5,020 nt of DNA. It comes from an uncultured Brevibacterium sp. Its GTDB lineage: Bacteria; Actinomycetota; Actinomycetes; Actinomycetales; Brevibacteriaceae. This document shows, piece after piece, positions 1 through 5,020 of the stretch; the stretch's first letter is position 1, and each line of letters begins with the position of its first letter. The notes below the pieces were generated by a model, which was given only the letters and a program-made list of their open reading frames with translations, had not been told where the DNA came from and ran no database searches. Location: the NCBI GenBank assembly GCA_902489215.1, contig CABTZE010000147.1, positions 1 through 5,020 of the forward strand, written 5' to 3'. A program made the position numbers and the translations under genes.

Positions 1-30
1 CCCCCGGAAAACCGGGGGTTTTCTTTTTCT
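1..30 (+). terminator. Rho-independent terminator of an upstream gene
   Basis: A 7-bp perfect stem (CCCCCGG / CCGGGGG) with an AAAA loop occupies 1-18 and is followed by a T-rich tail (TTTTCTTTTTCT, 19-30). The T-run on the right shows that it ends a plus-strand transcript coming from outside the window. The stem may extend further left beyond the window edge. What it terminates cannot be seen. Confidence 0.85.
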
Positions 31-352
31 AACAGTCGGCCGCGCCGTAGAAACCCCACACTTTCGAATCAGGCCTTACAGCTGACCCGCATGACTCCGC
101 CAACCCTCGTGCCCCCTCAACGTATTCATGCAGGCATCCTGAACCATGGACGGATTGGCACCGCCGAAGAATGCGGGCTAATGCCAAAATGAACCACCCT
201 GGCCACCTTGCGCCGCGCCAATGACTACCGCCTGCGTGGGCGCGGACTGGGGCACCAAACGCAGGAAGCAGCTTGAGGGCAAGTGCCCCATGCACTAACA
301 TATTCGAAGTAAACGCAAATAATTTTCGCTTATTGCAGATGAGGAGCCTGAC
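31..352. other. Gene-poor stretch upstream of the toxin-antitoxin pair
   Basis: I see no convincing gene here. A long minus-strand open frame crosses the stretch, but it continues antiparallel through the antitoxin gene and has no family-like sequence, so I treat it as a shadow. A 25-codon plus-strand frame (221-298, starting MTTACVGADW and ending GKCPMH) has no good ribosome binding site and is not recognised. A 7-bp inverted repeat, GGGGCAC at 249-255 and GTGCCCC at 283-289, may be chance. From about 296 to 340 the DNA becomes clearly A/T-rich, as expected for the promoter region of the following operon. Confidence 0.5.
315..336. promoter_or_regulatory. Possible operator in the toxin-antitoxin promoter region
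   Basis: An imperfect inverted repeat, GCAAATAA (315-322) and TTATTGC (330-336), lies in the A/T-rich patch just upstream of the antitoxin ribosome binding site. Antitoxins with DNA-binding domains usually repress their own promoter by binding such repeats, so this is a candidate operator. I could not identify convincing -35 and -10 boxes, and the repeat has one unpaired base, so confidence is low. Confidence 0.25.
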
Positions 353-880
353 ATGTCCGCGAACGAGACGCTCGCTCCGTCGACCCATGTCGCCCGGGAC
401 GAGCAACAGCTCGGACACCTCTACGATGCGCTCACCGCCGAGGAAGCCCTGGCCCCTCGACCCCGGCACTACCTGGTCGGCGGCGCCGACCGCGACCCTG
501 TCGAGCTCCCCGAAGAGGTCTACGAGGTGTTGCTGCACGTCGTCGACGCGATGCGTAAGGGCCTGTCGGTCACGGTCTCGCCGACCTCGCAGGTGCTGAC
601 CACTCAGCAGGCCGCCGATCTCCTGGGCATCAGTCGGCCCACGCTCATCAAGGCCCTCGACGAGAAACAGCTCCCATACACGCGCACGGGCACACACCGC
701 CGGATCGCTTTGACGCACGTGCTCGACTACCGCGAGAGACGTCGACAGGCACAGTACGCAGCCATCGACGCACTCTCGGTCGACGTCGACGAGACCAGCG
801 ACATCGACCAGACTCTGGCCGACCTGCGCCGTGCCCGCAAGGAGGTCGCTGCCAAGCGCCGGGCGTCGAAGGCTGACTGA
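353..880 (+). CDS. Antitoxin with excisionase-type helix-turn-helix domain
   Basis: This 175-residue protein is the likely antitoxin and autorepressor of the PIN toxin encoded 14 nt downstream. The clearest domain is a MerR/excisionase-like winged HTH: LTTQQAADLLGISRPTLIKA at residues 82-101, then a wing and recognition segment (YTRTGTHRRI, 109-118). This pattern is typical of small DNA-binding proteins paired with PIN_3-type toxins in actinobacteria. The first ~80 residues contain a predicted helix (about LPEEVYEVLLHVVDAM) that is common in the family. The C-terminal ~45 residues are charged, first acidic (SVDVDETSDID) and then Arg/Lys-rich (RRARKEVAAKRRASKAD); by analogy this tail probably contacts and inhibits the toxin. 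The ATG at 353 has a good Shine-Dalgarno (GAGGAG, 341-346) at 6 nt spacing. A stand-alone regulator is possible, but the paired PIN gene argues against it. Confidence 0.85.
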   Translation: MSANETLAPSTHVARDEQQLGHLYDALTAEEALAPRPRHYLVGGADRDPVELPEEVYEVLLHVVDAMRKGLSVTVSPTSQVLTTQQAADLLGISRPTLIKALDEKQLPYTRTGTHRRIALTHVLDYRERRRQAQYAAIDALSVDVDETSDIDQTLADLRRARKEVAAKRRASKAD

Positions 881-894
881 AATAGACTGGCGTC

Positions 895-1494
895 ATGTTT
901 TCCGCCGTTCTCGACACCAGTGTGCTTTGGCCCAGCCGGCAGCGCGACTTCCTGCTGTCGCTGGCGGCTGAGAGAACTTACTCCCCCAAGTGGAACACCG
1001 CGATATTGGACGAGCTCGTTTTCCATGAAACCGAGAAACTCGCCGAGCGCGGCACTCCTATCGAGGAGGCGAAACACTCTGCTGAGCGCCTGATCGGTCA
1101 GATGTCGACTGCCTTCGACGACGCTCTGGTCACCGACTGGGAGCCGCTCGAGGGCACCTATGGGTTGCCGGACCCCGATGACGAGCATGTGCTGGCCGCT
1201 GCCATCATGTGCGGTGCCGAGGTGATCGTCACCGAGAACCTCAAGGACTTCCCCGCCTCGAAGCTGCCAGCACCAGTTCGAGCGATGCCGGCGCGGGACT
1301 TCGTCTATGACACTGTCCGCGCGCATCTGACGCAGTCGTGCCGGGCGGTGGTCGCGATGTGCGACCGTAGCGGACGACACGGCCCGAAGCTCACCGTGGC
1401 CGATCTTCTGGCGATCTTCAACGAGCGCTACAAGATGACCGAGGCTGTGGAGCTGCTGTCCGCAGCGCCTGGGCTGCGAGAAGCCCTCAGCTGA
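895..1494 (+). CDS. PIN-domain toxin (VapC-like ribonuclease, PIN_3 type)
   Basis: This 199-residue protein is predicted to be a Mg2+-dependent endoribonuclease and the toxin of the pair. PIN hallmarks are visible: LDTSVLWP at the N-terminus with acidic D7; E40 in the helix around ILDELVFH; the LPDPDDEHVLAAAI motif (91-104) with D93/D95/D96; and VIVTENLKDFP (110-120), the usual fourth acidic site, with E114 and D118. In related proteins the VTxN segment often has a hydrophobic residue where E114 sits. The last ~70 residues after the PIN fold are helical and end in a segment rich in Leu and Ala; this C-terminal extension makes the protein longer than a ~130-residue minimal VapC. It starts 14 nt after the antitoxin stop with only a weak Shine-Dalgarno, so translation is probably coupled. 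RNA target unknown. Confidence 0.85.
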   Translation: MFSAVLDTSVLWPSRQRDFLLSLAAERTYSPKWNTAILDELVFHETEKLAERGTPIEEAKHSAERLIGQMSTAFDDALVTDWEPLEGTYGLPDPDDEHVLAAAIMCGAEVIVTENLKDFPASKLPAPVRAMPARDFVYDTVRAHLTQSCRAVVAMCDRSGRHGPKLTVADLLAIFNERYKMTEAVELLSAAPGLREALS

Positions 1495-1577
1495 CCTGGC
1501 GGGCTGTACGGGCATTCTCACGCAAACGGGCGCTGCGGGATCAGCAGGCCCTGAACCTCCAAGCCAACCGCGCGGCC

Positions 1578-1787
1578 TCAGCCCTCCTGGGCCCCTGCCA
1601 CCACGGACGGATCCGTCACGATCCGGCGCAGCACCTCGGTGAGGTGGTCGATACCGGCGAGCAGATCCTCGTCCTTGGTGAACTCATTGAGATTGTGCGA
1701 GATCCCCTCGACGCTCGGAACAAACAGCATCACTGTCGACACGAGGTCCTTCATATTCGTCGAGTCGCGCGCGGTGTCCTGACTCAT
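1578..1787 (-). pseudogene. Internally deleted M20-family amidohydrolase (C-terminal relic)
   Basis: This 69-codon frame matches the end of M20 zinc amidohydrolases (N-carbamoyl-L-amino-acid hydrolase / allantoate amidohydrolase / hydantoinase-carbamoylase group). Diagnostic segments are DSTNMKDLV, then MLFVPSVEGISHN, EFTKDEDLLAGIDHLTEVLRRI and a short tail. Intact family members run to roughly 400-450 residues, so the Zn-binding N-terminal part and the dimerisation domain are missing. The Zn-ligand His normally found in the GHD motif just before this region appears as Arg (ARDS). The ATG (1785-1787) keeps an excellent Shine-Dalgarno (ACGGAGA, complement of 1794-1800, spacing 6), so the first few codons (MSQDTA) are probably the original start of the gene, joined to its 3' end by an internal deletion. 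It cannot be a working hydrolase; whether the small protein is made is unknown. It converges with the PIN gene. Confidence 0.7.
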
Positions 1788-1871
1788 ATGTGGTCTCCGT
1801 TCTGCTGTGCGGCGTACTCGTCGGTTCCCGAGGCGCGGTTCGCGTCCGGCATCTCGTCGGCGGAAATACAT
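1784..1871 (-). pseudogene. Possible 3' relic of the gene preceding the hydrolase
   Basis: The minus frame that ends at the TGA (1784-1786) overlaps the ATG of the hydrolase relic in the four-base arrangement ATGA, a classic sign of translational coupling within an operon. The last ~30 codons read as a plausible hydrophilic C-terminus (SADEMPDANRASGTDEYAAQ, then QNGDHI). To the right the frame runs into the tRNA-like sequence and terminator, where it has no protein-like character, so the upstream gene appears cut off near 1871-1880. A polar tail like this would fit a membrane transporter, but the family cannot be identified from so little sequence. It may also be a chance open frame. Confidence 0.3.
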
Positions 1872-1877
1872 TCACCC

Positions 1878-1925
1878 GCCGGACTCAAAATCGAAAGGTC
1901 ACCGGATCGACGCCGGACGGAGCCA
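1878..1925 (+). tRNA. Degenerate 3' half of a tRNA gene (Phe-like), likely attachment-site scar
   Basis: Read on the plus strand, the segment resembles a class I tRNA from the anticodon arm onward. It has an anticodon-loop-like CTCAAAA after GGA (1881-1889), a variable loop AGGTC (1896-1900), a T arm ACCGG-ATCGACG-CCGGA (1901-1917), an acceptor strand CGGAGCC (1918-1924) and discriminator A (1925). No D arm or matching 5' acceptor strand (GGCTCCG) is found at the right distance upstream, so this is not a complete tRNA. Departures from a functional gene are ATC instead of TTC at the start of the T loop, an A-A mismatch closing the T stem, and poor pairing of the anticodon stem. The layout most resembles tRNA-Phe (CTGAAAA loop). 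A displaced half-tRNA of this kind is what integrases targeting tRNA 3' ends leave behind. Chance resemblance is possible. Confidence 0.4.
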
Positions 1926-1936
1926 CAACAAACAAG

Positions 1937-1972
1937 AGGCCCTGCACCCCGCTTGGGGAGCAGGGCCTTTTG
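1937..1972 (+). terminator. Strong rho-independent terminator after the tRNA-like half
   Basis: A nearly perfect hairpin: AGGCCCTGC (1937-1945) pairs with GCAGGGCCT (1960-1968), followed by an A-A mismatch and an inner CCCC/GGGG stem closing a GCTT loop. A TTTT run starts at 1968. Its placement 11 nt after the tRNA-like 3' end is typical of a native tRNA terminator. The minus-strand side is also fairly T-rich (CTTGTTTGTTG), so it may act in both directions. It separates the relic region from the gltS promoter region. Confidence 0.85.
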
Positions 1973-2205
1973 CCGTCCCCACCAAGATGAGATTCCACAG
2001 CAAACAGGGGCGGCCCCTCGTGCCCGCACCGAAACCACCGACTCGGTACGAGCACAGCACATCGAAACCGGAACGAAATCCGAATCGAGTGCGAGCTTCA
2101 CTGTGCCACGCTAGGATTCCTGAAAATACTCTGTGTTGCCAATCACTGCTCTGACTCCTGTTGCAGTTCGCAAAGGCGCGGCAAACCCGAGCCGGAAGGA
2201 ACCCA
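1973..2205 (+). promoter_or_regulatory. gltS upstream region; candidate promoter and ribosome binding site
   Basis: About 230 bp without a convincing gene separate the terminator from the symporter start. A TAGGAT at 2112-2117 fits an actinobacterial -10 box, but no good -35 box sits at the usual spacing, so the promoter is only a candidate. A compact inverted repeat, AGGGGC-G-GCCCCT (2006-2018), could be a regulator site. The Shine-Dalgarno GGAAGGA (2194-2200) lies 5 nt before the ATG at 2206 and decides the start: an in-frame TTG at 2161 would add 15 polar residues and has no such signal. Confidence 0.35.
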
Positions 2206-3555
2206 ATGTCTGAATTCACTCCGTGGACTCTCCTCATAGATGCGGGAATGATCGGAGCCCTCCTCGCCGTCGGCGTGCTCTTGCGCGCAATCATGAAGTC
2301 ACTCCAGTCACTCCTCATTCCAGCGTCGTTCATTGCTGGCTTCCTCGGCTTGGCCCTAGGCCCTAACGGGTTCGGCCTGCTGCCGTTCTCCGAAGAACTC
2401 GGCACCTACGCGTCTGTGCTGATCGTCGTCGTCTTTGCGTGTCTGGCCATGTCGGATGACTTCGACTTCCGCAAGATCAAAGGCCCCATCGTGAGCTTCT
2501 CGGCATACGGAGTGCTCATCTACACCGCCCAGGTTGCGGTCGGCATTCTTGCCGTTGTTCTGCTTCTGGGCCCGCTTTTCGGCGCTGACCTGACAATCGG
2601 CACTCTGCTGTTCGCCGGCTGGGCCGGCGGTTTCGGCACTGCGGCCGCCCTCGGCGATGTGTACGCGAACGCCGGGCACGAAGAGCTCCGCTCCTTGGCC
2701 TTCACCTCGGCAACCGTCGGCCTGCTCGCGGGCATCATCGGCGGCATCATCCAGGCGAAGATCGGGGCGATGCGCGGTCACGTCAAGGAATTCGCCGGCA
2801 TGGAGTCCATTCCGGAAGACATGCGCACCGGTGTGCTCACCGGCGAAGACCGCCGCGCGCCCATTGGCCAGCACCGCTTCTCCGGTTCCAGCATTGAATC
2901 CCTGGGCTTCCAGGTGGGCATCATCCTCGCAATTGCTGGTGCTGCCTACGCCATCACGACCCTGCTGGGCAACTGGTTCCCCGCTGTCAGCTTCCCCACC
3001 TTCACGGTTGCCTTCCTGGTGGGCCTGATCGTGCGCGGTCTGTTCAAGGCGGGCCGTGCCACTAAATTCGTCGACCGTGACACACTCAGCTCTATTTCCG
3101 GTTCCGCAACCGACATTCTCGTGGTCTGCGGCATTGCCTCCATTCAGCTGCAGGCAGTCGCCGACAACCTCCTGGTGATGTCGATTCTGTTCGTCGTCGG
3201 CTTGTTGTTCTGCCTGGGGCTGGGCCTGTTCGTAGCTCCCCGCACCCTGCAGGACGGCTGGTTCGAAAAGCAGATCTTCACGTGGGGTTGGGGCACCGGT
3301 GCCGTCAACACGGCAATCGCTCTGCTGCGCATTGTCGACCCCAAGCTGAAATCTGGAACGCTGGAAGACTTCGCAATTGCCTACATTCCAGTGGTGCCGG
3401 CCGAAATCACGGCTGTGACGTTCGTTCCCGCACTTGCCATGGCGGGCCTGGCCTGGCCGATTCTCGGCATTTGGGGCGGTATTGCCGTTGCAGCCGCCGT
3501 CGTCTTGGTGATAGTCACTGTGCGCAGCCGCTCAGCAATACCTTCCACCGCATAG
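2206..3555 (+). CDS. gltS: GltS/ESS-family sodium-dependent glutamate-type symporter
   Basis: This 449-residue integral membrane protein probably imports glutamate or a related acidic compound together with Na+. It has about ten or more hydrophobic segments arranged as two halves: roughly residues 8-125 and 128-185, then 235-285 and 300-440, with a long polar cytoplasmic loop between (about 186-232). Each half carries a glycine-rich segment expected to form the re-entrant substrate/Na+ site: GWAGGFGTAAALG (138-150) and TWGWGTGAVNTAIALLRIVDP-like sequence (359-379). These repeats and the PVVPAEITAV segment (395-404) place it in the ESS/GltS fold. Length agrees with the family (about 400-450). 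The ATG with GGAAGGA upstream is chosen over a TTG 45 nt earlier. It is apparently monocistronic and converges on a two-component operon. Substrate is inferred from family only; many GltS-like proteins in actinobacteria have untested specificity. Confidence 0.8.
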   Translation: MSEFTPWTLLIDAGMIGALLAVGVLLRAIMKSLQSLLIPASFIAGFLGLALGPNGFGLLPFSEELGTYASVLIVVVFACLAMSDDFDFRKIKGPIVSFSAYGVLIYTAQVAVGILAVVLLLGPLFGADLTIGTLLFAGWAGGFGTAAALGDVYANAGHEELRSLAFTSATVGLLAGIIGGIIQAKIGAMRGHVKEFAGMESIPEDMRTGVLTGEDRRAPIGQHRFSGSSIESLGFQVGIILAIAGAAYAITTLLGNWFPAVSFPTFTVAFLVGLIVRGLFKAGRATKFVDRDTLSSISGSATDILVVCGIASIQLQAVADNLLVMSILFVVGLLFCLGLGLFVAPRTLQDGWFEKQIFTWGWGTGAVNTAIALLRIVDPKLKSGTLEDFAIAYIPVVPAEITAVTFVPALAMAGLAWPILGIWGGIAVAAAVVLVIVTVRSRSAIPSTA

Positions 3556-3581
3556 CTGAGCTCACTGCCGTATAACCGCTG

Positions 3582-3616
3582 GAACGCGCCCGTCACCGAT
3601 AGTGACGGGCGCGTTC
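3582..3616. terminator. Shared hairpin terminator overlapping the response-regulator 3' end
   Basis: A perfect 15-bp inverted repeat, GAACGCGCCCGTCAC (3582-3596) and GTGACGGGCGCGTTC (3602-3616), encloses a 5-nt loop. It lies 26 nt after the symporter stop and contains the last codons and the TGA (3593-3595) of the convergent response-regulator gene. Neither side has a strong T-run (TTCTACT on the plus side), which is common for terminator hairpins in high-GC actinobacteria. It probably ends both transcripts. Confidence 0.75.
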
Positions 3617-4264
3617 TACTAGAACGGCCGCCGAGGTGCGGCTTTCGCAGTCGAGTTTCAGCAGGACTCGATTGAGGTGGGTTTTCACGGTTGATTCGCC
3701 CACGTACATCGCCGCGGCGATTTCGCTGTTCGTCAGCCCAGCGTGCAGGTGGAGCGCGGCTTCGCGTTCTTTGTCAGTCAGCGTGTTCATCTTTTCCCAC
3801 GCTTCTTTCTGTGCCGCGCGGTCTGGATTTTCGACCGCCATGGACATCAGCCGCCGCACAGCCTGCGGTGAAAACACCGGTTCGCCAAAATGCGCGCGGC
3901 GAACGGTGTCAATAAGCTCTTCCGGCCCTATGTCCTTGAGCAAAAATCCCACAGCACCGGCTTCCAGGGACTGCAGCAGATAGTTTTCAGTATCGAAGCC
4001 AGTAAGCGCTAAAACCGTAGGCGGCCGCAGACCGTTGCGAAGGCGACGGATTGCCTCAACACCGCCGATTCCAGGCATCGACAAGTCCATGAGCACAACA
4101 TCGGGGAAGTGTTTATGGGCCTTCTCAATCGCTTCTTCGCCTGAGCGCGCGGCGGCCACAACCTCAAGATCACTCGTGGAGCTGAGAATACGGTCGAGCC
4201 CCGTGAGGACCATAGCGTCATCGTCGACGAGCATCACTCGAATCGGGGCATTTTCTGGCTGCAT
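3593..4264 (-). CDS. LuxR/NarL-family two-component response regulator
   Basis: This is a DNA-binding response regulator activated by the adjacent kinase. The receiver domain covers about residues 7-122 of the 223-residue form, with acidic pocket D15/D16, phospho-acceptor D60 (VVLMDLSMPG), conserved T88 (LALTG) and K110 (FLLKD). The C-terminal LuxR-type HTH (about 158-220) reads LTDKEREAALHLHAGLTNSE and onward to STVKTHLNRVLLKL, the usual recognition-helix pattern. I chose the ATG at 4262-4264, which has AGAG 8 nt upstream; an in-frame GTG at 4271-4273 would add three residues (MKA) but lacks a Shine-Dalgarno. It follows the kinase stop by a short gap and is clearly in the same operon. Target genes are unknown; members of this family control processes from nitrate use to envelope stress. 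Confidence 0.93.
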   Translation of the reverse strand: MQPENAPIRVMLVDDDAMVLTGLDRILSSTSDLEVVAAARSGEEAIEKAHKHFPDVVLMDLSMPGIGGVEAIRRLRNGLRPPTVLALTGFDTENYLLQSLEAGAVGFLLKDIGPEELIDTVRRAHFGEPVFSPQAVRRLMSMAVENPDRAAQKEAWEKMNTLTDKEREAALHLHAGLTNSEIAAAMYVGESTVKTHLNRVLLKLDCESRTSAAVLVERARHYR

Positions 4265-4290
4265 AGCTTTCACTCTATGTGGACAGGGGT

Positions 4291-5020
4291 TCAGGCCTCG
4301 GCGACGGGCGGGAAGAACGCATCAACGACGAACTCCCCATCGTGCACGCCTGCCTCGCAGCTGCCGCCGACAGCTTCCGCCCGCGTGCGCATTCCCTCAA
4401 TTCCTGCACCGGAACCCGTAGGCGCTAGGGAATCAGCGACAGCCGCACGAACCGCATCTTCGCCATCGTGCACGTCAAGGTCGACGACGCCGCGCACGTC
4501 GCGCTGCTGACGTTCCCCGCCAACAGACTCTGGCAGCGCATTGACGATCCGCAGACGCACACCCTCGTGAGCGGCAGACCGAACGCTCAGCCTAATGGGC
4601 TGCCCCGGCGCGTGCTTCATGGCGTTTGTCAGCGACTCCTGCACAATCCGATATGCGGCAAGCCCCGTCACACCGGGAAAACTGTCCACATCACGCAGAA
4701 CCACATACGGGAAAACTGACACTCCGGCTTGCACTGCTGAATCGATAAGGGCCGGAATCCCGTCGAGGCCGGCTTCTGCCACGGAGGCCTTTGCGGGCTG
4801 GGCGTCAGCTGTTCGGGATCCTCCGATGACACCGCGAAGGTCTTCTAGGGCCGCGTGAGCCTGCGAGCGCAGTGCCTGTGCGCTCTGCTTCATATCGGGG
4901 TCATCTCCCACTTCCAGCGCTCCCGCGTGCAGGGACAGAACCGACAGTCGGTTGGACAGGGTGTCGTGCAGTTCACGCGCCAAAGCCTGACGCTCCGACT
5001 GGCGGGCGGCTTCGGCCGCC
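4291..5020 (-). CDS. NarL-type sensor histidine kinase, 3' part (5' end beyond window)
   Basis: The frame is open to the right edge, so only the C-terminal ~243 residues are visible; the sensor and membrane part lies outside. The visible part begins in the HisKA_3 dimerisation helix (ERQALARELHDTLSNRLSVL), with the phospho-accepting His encoded at 4966-4968. It continues to a HATPase_c domain: N box YRIVQESLTNAMKHA (Asn near 4624-4626), then G-rich lid GSGAGIEGMRTRAEAVGG. A TTG codon at 4981-4983 is not a true start, since it would remove part of the helix before the His. Between the N-box strand and the G-rich box there is a longer than usual linker (about 40 residues, ESVGGERQQRDVRGVVDLD onward). 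The stop (4291-4293) precedes the response regulator ATG by 26 nt. The kinase phosphorylates that regulator; the signal is unknown. Confidence 0.92.
   Translation of the reverse strand, partial: AAEAARQSERQALARELHDTLSNRLSVLSLHAGALEVGDDPDMKQSAQALRSQAHAALEDLRGVIGGSRTADAQPAKASVAEAGLDGIPALIDSAVQAGVSVFPYVVLRDVDSFPGVTGLAAYRIVQESLTNAMKHAPGQPIRLSVRSAAHEGVRLRIVNALPESVGGERQQRDVRGVVDLDVHDGEDAVRAAVADSLAPTGSGAGIEGMRTRAEAVGGSCEAGVHDGEFVVDAFFPPVAEA

Noticed and set aside
29..718. Long minus-strand open frame of 229 codons covering the left intergenic region and most of the antitoxin gene
   Set aside because: It is antiparallel to the well-supported antitoxin gene, has a composition expected from a high-GC shadow frame, and resembles no family I know.
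727..1521. Minus-strand open frame of 264 codons opposite the PIN toxin
   Set aside because: It mirrors the toxin gene, whose PIN motifs are clear; the antisense protein shows no recognisable motif.
1644..2154. Several plus-strand open frames across the relic, tRNA-like and terminator region
   Set aside because: They pass through a strong hairpin terminator and the antisense of the hydrolase relic and have no family-like sequence.
2161..2205. TTG start 45 nt upstream of the chosen gltS start
   Set aside because: The extension is polar and has no ribosome binding site, whereas GGAAGGA sits 5 nt before the ATG at 2206.
2356..2874. Minus-strand open frame of 172 codons inside gltS
   Set aside because: Shadow of the symporter coding sequence; the plus frame encodes a coherent membrane protein.
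4035..4510. Plus-strand open frames opposite the response regulator and kinase
   Set aside because: They are antisense to genes with clear receiver, HTH, HisKA_3 and ATPase motifs.
1..5020. CRISPR array, insertion sequence or transposase, riboswitch
   Set aside because: I saw no regularly spaced repeats, no transposase motifs or terminal inverted repeats, and no recognisable riboswitch core in the window.

Overview
The window looks like chromosomal DNA of a high-GC actinobacterium. The coding genes favour G/C at the third codon position, Shine-Dalgarno sequences are short and purine-rich, and the protein families (NarL-type two-component pair, GltS-like symporter, excisionase-HTH/PIN toxin-antitoxin pair) are all common in that phylum. 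I cannot name a genus with confidence.

Layout. A rho-independent terminator at the extreme left (1-30) belongs to something upstream of the window. About 320 bp without a convincing gene follow. Next comes a plus-strand two-gene module (353-1494) encoding an excisionase-like HTH antitoxin and a PIN-domain ribonuclease toxin. Then comes a scar region (about 1495-1972). It holds a minus-strand relic of an M20-family amidohydrolase gene that kept its ribosome binding site, start codon and last ~60 codons but lost the catalytic body. It also holds a short possible 3' relic of the gene that preceded it in the same operon, and a degenerate 3' half of a tRNA gene (Phe-like) followed directly by a very strong terminator. 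The tRNA half plus terminator looks like the displaced end of a tRNA-targeting integrative element. If so, the toxin-antitoxin module would lie on the element side and gltS on the core-chromosome side. This is an inference.

The right half is ordinary chromosome. A complete plus-strand gene for a GltS/ESS-family Na+/glutamate-type symporter (2206-3555) converges on a minus-strand two-component operon: a histidine kinase (5' end outside the window) followed by a LuxR/NarL-type response regulator. The two convergent units share one 15-bp hairpin, which is partly made of the last codons of the response regulator gene.

The recognisable systems belong to known families. I did not find clear evidence for a wholly new system. 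The most informative signals are the tRNA/terminator scar, the internally deleted hydrolase with intact translation signals, and the terminator embedded in coding sequence.
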